From Sphingomonadales bacterium (GTDB lineage Bacteria > Pseudomonadota > Alphaproteobacteria > Sphingomonadales > Sphingomonadaceae), in NCBI GenBank assembly GCA_028868335.1, contig JAGWUU010000062.1:1-12515 (forward strand): 12,515 nt of DNA. Direction: 5' to 3'. The notes beneath the pieces are model-generated. The model saw only the letters and a list, made by a program, of their open reading frames with translations, was not told the DNA's origin and ran no database searches. The stretch's first letter is position 1, and the number at the start of each line of letters is the position of its first letter. A program made the translations under genes and the position numbers. Positions 5,866 through 12,515 of the stretch are shown here, in pieces.

Positions 5866-5913
5866 CACCCGGGACCGATCCTCAATTCGAAACAGGGTCC
5901 ACGTCCTAACCGG

Positions 5914-5941
5914 TTGCAAATCACGAACAGCGTTTTACGTT
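5914..5941 (+). promoter_or_regulatory. Possible promoter of the peptidase gene
   Basis: TTGCAA (5914-5919), a 16-nt spacer and TACGTT (5936-5941) lie 27 nt before the peptidase start codon. The match is modest and based on sequence only. It would drive the peptidase and probably the following amidohydrolase. Confidence 0.3.
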
Positions 5942-5967
5942 GCCGTTCAACAAATTGGGGGGGCAAC

Positions 5968-7938
5968 GTGCGATTCATTCGGCTTGGGTTTTCCGCCGTT
6001 GCCATGGCAATGGCCTGCTCCGCGATTGCGCAGGGCCAGACTTCCACTGCATCGTCTGCTGCGGCCACGGAAACGCCGCCTCCCCGCATAACCGCGTCTG
6101 ACTTTGCCAAGTCCGGCGGCCTGAGCGGGTTGAGGCTTTCGCCAGACGGCAAGCTGATCGCCCTGTTCGCGCAGGCAAAAGGGAAACGGTCCGTTGCGAT
6201 CATCGATGCCGATTCGCGTCAGGCGGTCGCAAATTTCAGCATTCCGCCAAAGAACGAGGTCGCCTGGTATCGCTGGGCCGGGCCGCGGCGGCTACTGCTT
6301 TCGTTGTCGAGCGTCGTCCCCTACTTCGACATAGATGCGCAATCGACCCGCCTCCTGGTCTATGATCTCGACACCAGGAAGTTGAACTTCATCTCCCGCC
6401 CGGAAATGGGATTGGAAGGTGATGACCTGCTCTACACAGATCCCGCCGGGCAGTTCGTTCTGCTGGCGATCCAGAAGACGATCTACGACTACCCCTCGGT
6501 CTGGCGCTTCCCGCTCGACGAAACGGCGCCAAGGGCGGCCAAGCAGATTCTGGCGCCGCAGCATGACATCTGGGAATGGTATGCGGACGATGCCGGGGTG
6601 GTGCGGATGGGCCTCGCCTTCTCCGACAAAATAACGAACGTGTGGTATCGCAAGACCGGCGAACAGACCTTCCTGTCCATCGGAAAGCTGACCAAGAACG
6701 GTGGCGACGACGAGATCTGGAATGTCCTGCGTATCGTTTCCGGTACGGATGAGGGCTATGCCGTCAAGCCCGACGACAGCGGCCGGATGGCACTGCGCAA
6801 GTTCAACTATGCCACGCGCACCGCCGGAGAAACGGTCTTTGCCGTGCCGGGTTGGGATGTGACGGATTACGATGTCGGCAAGGACAACAAGCCCGTTGCT
6901 GCATGGTACACCGACGACCGCGACCAGGTGCATTGGTTCGATCCGGCGATGGCCGCGCTGCAAGCCAAGTTCAACCGGGCGATGAAAGGGGAGGATGTCC
7001 TCATCACCTCCCGCGCGAAGGACGATTCGCGAATGATAGTGTGGTCCTCGCACGAGGACGATCCCGGCGCCTACTACCTCTATTCCGCGGCGACCCGCCA
7101 ACTCAACATGCTCAGCGAAGAGCACCCCGCGATCGACCCCAAACAGCTCGCCACCCCAAGGCCGATTACCTACACTGCCCGCGACATGACCGTGATCCAC
7201 GGCTACCTCACTCTCCCGCGCGGGCGTCCTGCCAAAAACCTGCCGCTGATCGTCCTGCCGCACGGCGGTCCCTATTGGGTGCGCGACAAGTTGCAGTACG
7301 ACGGCGACGTGCAGTTCCTCGCCAATCGCGGCTATGCGGTGATCCAGCCCAACTATCGCGGTTCCGATGGCTATGGCGCCGACTTCGACAAGCTTGGCGA
7401 AGGACAGATCGGCCGGGCCATGCAGGATGACCTGGACGATGCGATGGACTGGGCGGTGGCCCGGGGGATCGCCGATCCCAAGCGAGTCTGCGTGGTCGGT
7501 TCCAGCTATGGCGGCTATGCGGCGCTGTGGGCGGTGATCCGCAATCCCGAACGCTATCGCTGCGCGGTCAGCTTCGCCGGTGTGGTCGACTGGAAGAAGC
7601 AGCTCAAGTATTCCAGCCGCTCGCTTGAGTCCGGCGCAAAACGAACGTGGAAAGCGCGGGTAACTGGCAGTCAGGCCGGGTTTGATCTCGATCAGGTTTC
7701 CGTGCTGGCGAACATCGGCAAGCTGACCCGCCCGGTGCTGCTGACCCATGGCGATGAGGATACCCGCGTTCCGTTCAAGCAGTTCACCGCGCTGCGCGAT
7801 GCCGCTGCGAAGGCGGGCAAGCAGGTTGAAACGCTGGTATTCAATGGCGAAGGCCACGGCTTTGCCCAGTCCGAAAGCGAGCAGAAGTGGTATGAGGCGA
7901 TGGACGCGTTCCTGGCGAAGAACAACCCTGCCGACTGA
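5968..7938 (+). CDS. Exported S9 family (prolyl oligopeptidase-like) serine peptidase
   Basis: A 656-residue peptidase of the POP/DPP-IV/acylaminoacyl-peptidase clan. Numbered from the GTG start, residues 1-21 are a Sec signal peptide ending in SAIA before QG, so it acts in the periplasm. Residues ~40-395 form the N-terminal beta-propeller that gates access (first blade LSPDGKLIALFAQ). The catalytic alpha/beta-hydrolase domain follows: HGGP (432-435), GSSYGG with Ser513, HGDEDTRVP with Asp598, and GEGHGF with His630. The GTG at 5968 is chosen because a G7 run lies just upstream (5957-5963) and the signal peptide begins there; a TTG at 5914 would add 18 residues without signal character. Such enzymes cleave short peptides, often after Pro or Ala or at acylated N-termini; the specificity is not readable. 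The amidohydrolase 63 nt downstream is probably co-transcribed. Confidence 0.93.
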   Translation: MRFIRLGFSAVAMAMACSAIAQGQTSTASSAAATETPPPRITASDFAKSGGLSGLRLSPDGKLIALFAQAKGKRSVAIIDADSRQAVANFSIPPKNEVAWYRWAGPRRLLLSLSSVVPYFDIDAQSTRLLVYDLDTRKLNFISRPEMGLEGDDLLYTDPAGQFVLLAIQKTIYDYPSVWRFPLDETAPRAAKQILAPQHDIWEWYADDAGVVRMGLAFSDKITNVWYRKTGEQTFLSIGKLTKNGGDDEIWNVLRIVSGTDEGYAVKPDDSGRMALRKFNYATRTAGETVFAVPGWDVTDYDVGKDNKPVAAWYTDDRDQVHWFDPAMAALQAKFNRAMKGEDVLITSRAKDDSRMIVWSSHEDDPGAYYLYSAATRQLNMLSEEHPAIDPKQLATPRPITYTARDMTVIHGYLTLPRGRPAKNLPLIVLPHGGPYWVRDKLQYDGDVQFLANRGYAVIQPNYRGSDGYGADFDKLGEGQIGRAMQDDLDDAMDWAVARGIADPKRVCVVGSSYGGYAALWAVIRNPERYRCAVSFAGVVDWKKQLKYSSRSLESGAKRTWKARVTGSQAGFDLDQVSVLANIGKLTRPVLLTHGDEDTRVPFKQFTALRDAAAKAGKQVETLVFNGEGHGFAQSESEQKWYEAMDAFLAKNNPAD

Positions 7939-8001
7939 GCCTAGCTTGCACCTGCTGGCGATGCCCGGCACTGTGCGCCGCAACCGCCGGAGGAACACGC
8001 C

Positions 8002-9273
8002 ATGATCCGCCCCGCCATGATACTTGCCGCGCTCGCCCTGCCGACGTTCGCCCAGGCGGGGACCGTCTATGTCCACGCCGGGCACCTCGTCGATCCCGAA
8101 CAGGGCCGGGTGCTGGACGATCGATTGCTGCGGATCGAGGACGGGCGGGTCGCCGCAGTCACTCCCTGGGCGCAACCTCCGGCCGGGACCACGGTGATCG
8201 ACTGGTCGGGGCTATGGGTGCTGCCCGGCCTGATCGACATGCACGTCCATCTGGCGGACGCCGGCCAAAGCGCCAACGTGCTCGAGCCGCTGCTCCATTC
8301 GCAGGGCGAGATAGCCTACATCGCGGCGCGCAATGCCCGCACCACGCTCGATGCCGGGTTCACGACCGTCCACGATGTCGGCTCGTTCCGCGGCTATGCC
8401 AACATCGACCTGCGCGATGCGGTCGACCGCGGCGACGTGCAGGGTCCGCGAATCAGCGCCGTGGGCGGTTACATCACGATCCCCGGCGGCGGCGGCGAAG
8501 TGACCGGCATGGCTCCCGACGTTACCGTACCCGCTGACATGCGCGTCGGCGTGGTGACGGACGCCGCCGACACTGCGCGCAAGGTCAATGGACTGTTCCA
8601 GCACGGCGCTGATTCGATCAAGCTGATCGCCACCGGCGCGGTACTCGCCGAGAGGACCGAACCGGGCCAGCAGGAACTTACCGAGGATGAGATGCGCGCG
8701 GCTGTCGAAGTAGCAAACGCCCGCGGTTCTTGGGTGACGGCCCACGCCCACGGCGCAGCGGGGATCAAGGCCGCCCTGCGCGCCGGAGTGCGGGGGATCG
8801 AACACGCCAGCCTGATCGACGACGAGGGCATCGCGCTGGCCAAGGCAAAAGGCGCCTTCCTCGACATGGATATCTATAACGGTGACTACATCGCAGAGAT
8901 CGGCAAGCGCGACGGCTGGACACCGGCAATCCTGCGCAAGAATGACGAAACCACCGAAGCCCAGCGCCAGGGGTTCAGCAAGGCGCTCAGGGCCGGGGTC
9001 AAGCTGGCCTTTGGCACCGACGCCGGGGTCTATCCCCACGGCCTCAACGCCCGCCAGTTCAGGTACATGGTTCGCTATGGCATGACACCGATGCAGGCGA
9101 TCCAGTCGGCGACCACCGTTGCGGCGCAGATGCTGGGCTGGAGCAAGGACGTCGGCGCGCTGTCACCCGGCCATTGGGGAGACATGGTGGCGGTGGCGAA
9201 AGACCCGCTGGCGGACGTGTCGGCGCTGGAAACGATCGCCCACGTCATGAAGGGTGGAGAATTGGTGCGCTGA
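8002..9273 (+). CDS. Exported metal-dependent amidohydrolase (imidazolonepropionase / Xaa-Pro dipeptidase-like)
   Basis: A 423-residue amidohydrolase-superfamily enzyme with a Sec signal peptide (1-19, cleavage after FAQA). Metal ligands of the (beta/alpha)8 barrel are all present: HVH (81-83), the bridging lysine in SIKLIATG (Lys207), His248 or His250 (TAHAHG), His268 (IEHAS) and Asp340 (GTDAG). The small beta-sandwich domain is split between residues ~20-75 and the C-terminus (GDMVAVAKDPL). Relatives are prolidase-like or acyl-amino-acid hydrolases often found beside S9 peptidases in sphingomonads and xanthomonads. A role in finishing peptide breakdown in the periplasm is likely but inferred. 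GGAGGA sits 7 nt before the ATG. The preceding peptidase gene is on the same strand, 63 nt away, with no obvious terminator between. Confidence 0.92.
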   Translation: MIRPAMILAALALPTFAQAGTVYVHAGHLVDPEQGRVLDDRLLRIEDGRVAAVTPWAQPPAGTTVIDWSGLWVLPGLIDMHVHLADAGQSANVLEPLLHSQGEIAYIAARNARTTLDAGFTTVHDVGSFRGYANIDLRDAVDRGDVQGPRISAVGGYITIPGGGGEVTGMAPDVTVPADMRVGVVTDAADTARKVNGLFQHGADSIKLIATGAVLAERTEPGQQELTEDEMRAAVEVANARGSWVTAHAHGAAGIKAALRAGVRGIEHASLIDDEGIALAKAKGAFLDMDIYNGDYIAEIGKRDGWTPAILRKNDETTEAQRQGFSKALRAGVKLAFGTDAGVYPHGLNARQFRYMVRYGMTPMQAIQSATTVAAQMLGWSKDVGALSPGHWGDMVAVAKDPLADVSALETIAHVMKGGELVR

Positions 9274-9372
9274 TCGAGCGGTATCCATTCTATTGCAGCG
9301 GATGCCAATGACTTAAAACGAAATCTAGCATTCGACCGTATTCTCTCCATCGCGTCCGGCCTGGGGACGATT

Positions 9373-9963
9373 ATGCACCGCGCAGCATCACTGTTTCTGC
9401 TCTTGTTGGTTACGCTCCAACTTTTCCTGCCTCTTCTGCTGCACCCTGAATCTGCGCGCGGTTTGTTCATGTGGGGATTTTCGGCCTTCGTCATTGTCGG
9501 TCTGGCGGCATTGTCGCTTTCCATACTTCACGATGCGCGCACAAAGCGTGAAATTCAAAAGCACGGGCAGCGCACCATGGCCGATGTTGTTGATATTTAC
9601 GAAGACTCTTGCGGCAGGCACAGTTGCAGCATCATGGCAAAATACCAATACACCGCCAAAGCACCGGGCGGCACCGTCCAGACTTTTGTTGGCTATGGCT
9701 ACCTGGGAAACAGCCGCGACAACAATGACGAGGATCAGTCCTTCGCGCGCCAGAACCGCAAAATGCCTGTCGCTTACAACACGGGAAATCCGGCCAGTTC
9801 GATGCCCAATTTTGCGGACGGTATCTTCAATGTCGAGCCATTGGCGAGTGCGTACACGATCACCGCAATTCTCCGGGGCGTGGCTGTGGTATCCATCATG
9901 ATTCTGTGGCTGATGTTACGGGCGTCAAAACCCACCCCGCAACCTCGCGGCGGCATGGCCTAA
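9373..9963 (+). CDS. DUF3592-like membrane protein
   Basis: A 196-residue protein with three predicted membrane segments (~5-23, ~31-52, ~161-182) and a soluble central part (~53-155). The central part begins with a strand-rich segment (TMADVVDIYEDSCGRHSCSI) containing two cysteines (80, 85). It later has PVAYNTGNPASSMPNF, which matches the V-Y-x-NP-S pattern of DUF3592 proteins. The function of that family is unknown. The ATG at 9373 follows GGGGA at a suitable distance. Base composition appears noticeably more AT-rich than the flanking genes, with runs such as AAAATACCAATACACC, which may mark a more recent arrival or lower expression. It is separated by 99 nt from the amidohydrolase and converges on the LysR gene. 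Confidence 0.7.
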   Translation: MHRAASLFLLLLVTLQLFLPLLLHPESARGLFMWGFSAFVIVGLAALSLSILHDARTKREIQKHGQRTMADVVDIYEDSCGRHSCSIMAKYQYTAKAPGGTVQTFVGYGYLGNSRDNNDEDQSFARQNRKMPVAYNTGNPASSMPNFADGIFNVEPLASAYTITAILRGVAVVSIMILWLMLRASKPTPQPRGGMA

Positions 9964-10006
9964 ACTCGCAAGATTGGTGCGACGTGTTCGCGCGGAAAAG
10001 TCATGG

Positions 10007-10765
10007 TCACGCCGTCAGAAACGCCACCAGCGCCTTGACCTTTTTCTGGCGCCATTGTGGCAGGGGGGCGACCAGCCAGTAGGCGAAGCGGCACTCTTCT
10101 CGCTCGGCATTTGCATCGTCGACCAGCAGCGCGGGGACGCGCGCGCGGCCAAGGCCTGCCCGCGCGGCTGCCAGCGCCTGCCCGGCATCGCCGACGTTGA
10201 GCGGCGCGGGATCGTTGCCGCCGCCTGGCAGCGCATCACCCGGCCAGGCGATCCACGGACCATTGCCCACCGTCACCCGCGCCCCATCGCCCAGTTGCAC
10301 GCCTTCAAGATCGCCCGGCCCCTCGGCCCAACGCACCGCGAGATCGAGGTTTGCCTCGGTAAAATCGACCGCCGCGTCGGGGACGAGATTGATCCGCACG
10401 TCGGGATTGTCCGCCCTGAACTTCGCCAGCCTTGGCGCCAGCCAGACGGCGAACACGTCCCGTGGGCAAGCGATGGTATAGACCAGGCTCGATTGCCCGG
10501 CCTGCATCGCCTGCACGGCATCCTCGAAGTGGAGGAAACCGATCCGCAGCGCCTCAAGCCCGGCATGAGCCTCGTCCGTCAGTTCCAGCCCCTTGGGAGT
10601 GCGGCGGAACAGGACGACACCCAGCATGTCCTCCAGCGCACGGATCTGTTGCCCGACCGCTGCCGGCGTCACCGCCAGTTCATCCGCGGCGCGGGTGAAG
10701 GAAAGATGCCGCGCGGCCGCGTCGAACACGCGCAGGGCGTTGAGTGGCAGGTGCGTGCGCTTCAT
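10007..10765 (-). CDS. LysR family transcriptional regulator, GcvA-like, short effector domain
   Basis: A 252-residue LysR-type regulator. The N-terminal winged helix-turn-helix is complete: LPLNALRVFDAAARHLSFTR, then AADELAVTPAAVGQQIRALE and LGVVLFRRTPKGLELTD, which resembles GcvA-type members. The effector-binding domain (from ~residue 93) is shorter than usual, since family members are commonly ~295-300 residues. The first lobe is normal to DLAVRWAEG, but the second lobe (~165-240) seems to lack several tens of residues. No frameshift is apparent, so this is either a natural compact form or an old in-frame deletion. The ATG at 10765 is chosen over an upstream in-frame ATG because of AGAGGGG 5 nt before it. 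CCCC-ATAGA-GGGG (10783-10771) could fold over that site. No divergent target gene is adjacent, so its regulon is unknown. Confidence 0.85.
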   Translation of the reverse strand: MKRTHLPLNALRVFDAAARHLSFTRAADELAVTPAAVGQQIRALEDMLGVVLFRRTPKGLELTDEAHAGLEALRIGFLHFEDAVQAMQAGQSSLVYTIACPRDVFAVWLAPRLAKFRADNPDVRINLVPDAAVDFTEANLDLAVRWAEGPGDLEGVQLGDGARVTVGNGPWIAWPGDALPGGGNDPAPLNVGDAGQALAAARAGLGRARVPALLVDDANAEREECRFAYWLVAPLPQWRQKKVKALVAFLTA

Positions 10766-10846
10766 GGCAGCCCCTCTATGGGGTAGGGCGGCATTCAGCA
10801 AGCGGGACCGGAACCAACCTTGGCCAGGGGCAACGGCGAACCGCGG

Positions 10847-11059
10847 CTATTGCCAAGTCCGGCGCTTCACCGTCTTGTTTCCGGCGGAGTGGCGCCATAG
10901 CCCCCATACGTTGAGGCCGCTAATCAACAGGAGCAACCAACAGGCAACGTTGATTGCCGCGAACCTGTGGATCAGCATTCCGTTCTTGTCCTGCTGAAGA
11001 ATCAACACGCAACACAGCACGAATGGCAGCCCGATATTGCTGATGCGAATCCAGCGCAC
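10847..11059 (-). CDS. Small membrane protein, unknown
   Basis: A 70-residue predicted inner-membrane protein with two hydrophobic stretches (~7-22, NIGLPFVLCCVLILQQ; ~35-54, AINVACWLLLLISGLNVWGL) and a basic C-terminus (KTVKRRTWQ). I recognise no family. The GTG at 11059 is preferred because GGGGGA lies about 5 nt upstream; an ATG at 11122 would add 21 polar residues and has no ribosome-binding site. It lies between apaG and the LysR gene on the same strand, 81 nt before the latter's start codon. Coding status rests on hydrophobic pattern and start context only. Confidence 0.5.
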   Translation of the reverse strand: MRWIRISNIGLPFVLCCVLILQQDKNGMLIHRFAAINVACWLLLLISGLNVWGLWRHSAGNKTVKRRTWQ

Positions 11060-11188
11060 GTTGATTCCCCCGGTTTCCCCGGTTGTACCGTTGGCAACCC
11101 GCATTACGCAAGGACGTTTCATCCATGAATGTGGTTTTTACGACCTGCGCTGCGGCAGTGTCACGCGCCGGGAATCAGGTGACGCCCC

Positions 11189-11587
11189 TCACCCGGCTGT
11201 CGCGGGTGCGGCCAGCGGGAAGAAGGGAATCGCCGCCTCGAACAGTTCGCCGTTGCCCCGTCGGAATGTGTAGTGGCCTTCCATCGAGCCATGCGGCGTT
11301 GAAAGCGGGCAGCCCGAGACATAGTCATGGCTTTGCCCGGGCGCGAGCACTGGCTGCTCCCCGACCACGCCCTCACCCTCGACCAGGTTGACCATCCCGC
11401 GCCCGTCGGTGATCCGCCAGTGACGGGTCAGCAATTGCACGGTGTGGTCCGAATCGTTTTCGATCCGGATGTGATAGACCCAGAACCACTTGCCCGCCTC
11501 GATCCGCGACTGTTCGGGCAGGAAGTTCACCGCGACGCGCACGGTGATGCCGTCGGTGATTGCGGCGTGCTGGAAAAGCTCCTTCAT
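11189..11587 (-). CDS. apaG: ApaG domain protein (Co2+/Mg2+ efflux-associated)
   Basis: A 132-residue single-domain ApaG protein, length normal for the family. The fold is an immunoglobulin/fibronectin-like beta sandwich. Recognisable segments are VRVAVNFLPEQS (16-27), WFWVYHIRIEN (34-44), TRHWRITDG (54-62), the Gly-rich VEGEGVVGEQP (69-79) and SGCPLSTPHGSMEGHY (91-106). In enterobacteria the gene lies with ksgA and apaH and was linked to cobalt and magnesium resistance; the biochemical role is still unclear. Here it stands alone, divergent from a cation:proton antiporter with a 98-nt gap. The ATG at 11587 gives the conserved MKELF start; a longer reading frame upstream has no family match. 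The ribosome-binding site is weak (GGG). Confidence 0.93.
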   Translation of the reverse strand: MKELFQHAAITDGITVRVAVNFLPEQSRIEAGKWFWVYHIRIENDSDHTVQLLTRHWRITDGRGMVNLVEGEGVVGEQPVLAPGQSHDYVSGCPLSTPHGSMEGHYTFRRGNGELFEAAIPFFPLAAPATAG

Positions 11588-11603
11588 GTGCCCGACGGTA
11601 GCG

Positions 11604-11657
11604 CGACTTGGCGCGCCGGACAACGGCTTCCCTGCAGGCAGGCGCACGACTTGGCGC
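11604..11657. repeat. Two copies of CGACTTGGCGC in the apaG/antiporter promoter region
   Basis: CGACTTGGCGC occurs at 11604-11614 and 11647-11657, in the same orientation and 43 bp apart start to start, close to four DNA turns. Both lie in the 98-nt divergent region. They may be paired sites for one regulator or a short duplication. Confidence 0.5.
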
Positions 11658-11679
11658 AAACGATTGCCACTGCTAATCC
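11651..11679 (+). promoter_or_regulatory. Possible promoter giving a leaderless antiporter mRNA
   Basis: TTGGCG (11651-11656), a 17-nt spacer and TAATCC (11674-11679) resemble an alphaproteobacterial promoter. Transcription would start about 7 nt later, at or next to the ATG at 11686. No ribosome-binding site precedes that ATG, which fits leaderless translation. The -10 match is weak. Confidence 0.25.
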
Positions 11680-11685
11680 CGCGCC

Positions 11686-12515
11686 ATGCCGCATCCCGCC
11701 CCGCCCGTGACCGAACTTTTCCTGCTCGCGCTGATCGTGATATTCGCCGTGCCCTATGCGATCTGGCGGCTGGGGCGGACCGACTATGTCGCGCCGCTGG
11801 TGGTGGTGCAGATCGTCACCGGCATCCTGCTCGGTCCCGGCGTGATGGGGGCGCTGTTTCCGGCGGTCTATCAGGGACTCTTCACCGCGCCGGTGATCGC
11901 CGCGCTGAACGGCATCGCCTGGTGGGCGGTGATGATGTTCGTTTTCGTCGCCGGTCTGGAGCTCAACATCCACGAGGCCTGGCGCTGGCGCGGCGAGACC
12001 GGGCTGACCGCGGGCCTCGCATTGGGCGTGCCGCTGCTGCTGGGCGCGGGGGCGGCTGCGGTCCTGCTGGCCCTGTCCCCCGGCGGCTGGATCGGCGCGA
12101 AGGGGCAGACCTGGCAGTTCGTGCTCGGCACCGGCATGGCCTGCGCGGTCACCGCGCTGCCGATCCTGGTGCTGTTCCTCGAAAAGCTGGGCCTCCTGCG
12201 CGCGCCGCTGGGCCAGCGCATCCTGCGCTATGCCAGCCTGGATGATCTGATGATCTGGGCGGTACTGGCGCTGATCCTGCTCGACTGGGAGCGGATCGGG
12301 CGACAGGCGGGCTTCATCGCCCTCTACTTCCCCGCCGCCTTCACCATGCGCCGGATCATGGCCCGCCTGCCGCAGCGCGATCGCTGGCCGGTGGCGCTGG
12401 TCTGGCTGGCGAGCGTGGCCTGGGCGGCGGACTGGTCGGGGTTGCACTACATGGTCGGCGCGTTCCTGGCAGGCGCGGTGCTCGACGCCGAATGGTTCGG
12501 GCATGAGGCCATGGA
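11686..12515 (+). CDS. Cation:proton antiporter (CPA2/Na_H_Exchanger family), 3' end outside
   Basis: The first 276 codons of a polytopic inner-membrane antiporter that exchanges Na+ or K+ for protons; the window ends before the stop codon. Hydrophobic helices alternate throughout. Family marks are GILLGPGVMG (46-55), FVAGLELN (87-94), an extended helix with TALPILVLFLEKLGLL (156-171), the paired acidic residues in SLDDLMIW (184-191, Asp186-Asp187, the expected cation/proton site of CPA2 proteins) and MVGAFLAGAVLDAE (256-269). The start is uncertain: ATG 11686 and GTG 11707 are in frame and neither has a ribosome-binding site. It is divergent from apaG, and both products relate to cation handling, so co-regulation is possible. 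The ion preference cannot be stated from this part. Confidence 0.88.
   Translation, partial: MPHPAPPVTELFLLALIVIFAVPYAIWRLGRTDYVAPLVVVQIVTGILLGPGVMGALFPAVYQGLFTAPVIAALNGIAWWAVMMFVFVAGLELNIHEAWRWRGETGLTAGLALGVPLLLGAGAAAVLLALSPGGWIGAKGQTWQFVLGTGMACAVTALPILVLFLEKLGLLRAPLGQRILRYASLDDLMIWAVLALILLDWERIGRQAGFIALYFPAAFTMRRIMARLPQRDRWPVALVWLASVAWAADWSGLHYMVGAFLAGAVLDAEWFGHEAM

Noticed and set aside
5908..5915. AACCGGTT palindrome upstream of the peptidase gene
   Set aside because: An 8-bp palindrome is expected by chance at this length, and it does not match the TetR operator candidate beyond the AACCG half.
6292..8175. Minus-strand open frame of 627 codons
   Set aside because: Antisense to the S9 peptidase, which carries the full catalytic triad. 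No signal, domain or start context.
11068..11085. Tandem CCCCGGTTT/CCCCGGTTG upstream of the small membrane protein
   Set aside because: Only two short imperfect units, overlapping the likely ribosome-binding region. Not enough to call a repeat array.
11490..12504. Open frames (plus 11490-12245, minus 11584-12504) over the antiporter start
   Set aside because: Both are out of frame with, or antisense to, a continuous antiporter reading frame carrying family motifs.
1..12515. CRISPR array, tRNA/rRNA genes, intact transposase, prophage or toxin-antitoxin pair
   Set aside because: I looked for regular repeats, cloverleaf-like sequences, DDE transposase motifs and small paired genes and found none that could be supported.

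Overview
The window looks like chromosomal DNA from a high-GC alphaproteobacterium, most likely a sphingomonad (Novosphingobium/Sphingomonas/Erythrobacter group). This is inferred from the N-terminus of ribosomal protein S12 at the left edge, a CYP108-like P450, an exported S9 peptidase, and the general codon use. I see no rRNA, tRNA, CRISPR array, intact insertion sequence or phage gene.

Layout. 1-104 (-) is the 5' end of rpsL. 403-792 (-) is a small Tyr/Gly/His-rich lipoprotein. 793-1189 is a gene-free stretch rich in inverted repeats. 1190-1822 (-) is a glutathione S-transferase. 2010-2681 (+) is a divergent TonB-family protein. A strong hairpin at 2711-2738 separates it from a converging minus-strand cluster: cytochrome P450 (3823-5097), rubredoxin overlapping its stop codon (3659-3826), and an alpha/beta hydrolase (2757-3602). 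A divergent TetR-type regulator (5221-5865) faces the cluster. The 123-bp gap between regulator and P450 holds two inverted repeats, one of them an almost perfect 18-bp palindrome of operator type. Next come two exported enzymes in tandem on the plus strand, an S9 prolyl-oligopeptidase-like peptidase (5968-7938) and a metal-dependent amidohydrolase (8002-9273), then a DUF3592-like membrane protein (9373-9963). On the minus strand follow a short LysR-type regulator (10007-10765), a 70-residue membrane protein (10847-11059) and apaG (11189-11587). The window ends inside a plus-strand CPA2-type cation:proton antiporter (from 11686).

How the genes work together. The clearest functional unit is TetR / P450 / rubredoxin / hydrolase. 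It reads as a small inducible oxidation module: the P450 hydroxylates a hydrophobic substrate, the rubredoxin may deliver electrons (or serve another partner), and the hydrolase may process an ester or lactone product. The substrate cannot be read from the sequence. The peptidase/amidohydrolase pair suggests stepwise breakdown of peptides in the periplasm. The other genes look like ordinary chromosomal neighbours. The best candidates for something not yet described are the rubredoxin coupled to a CYP108-like P450 with its operator region, the palindrome across the rubredoxin stop codon, and the structured gap at 1011-1189.
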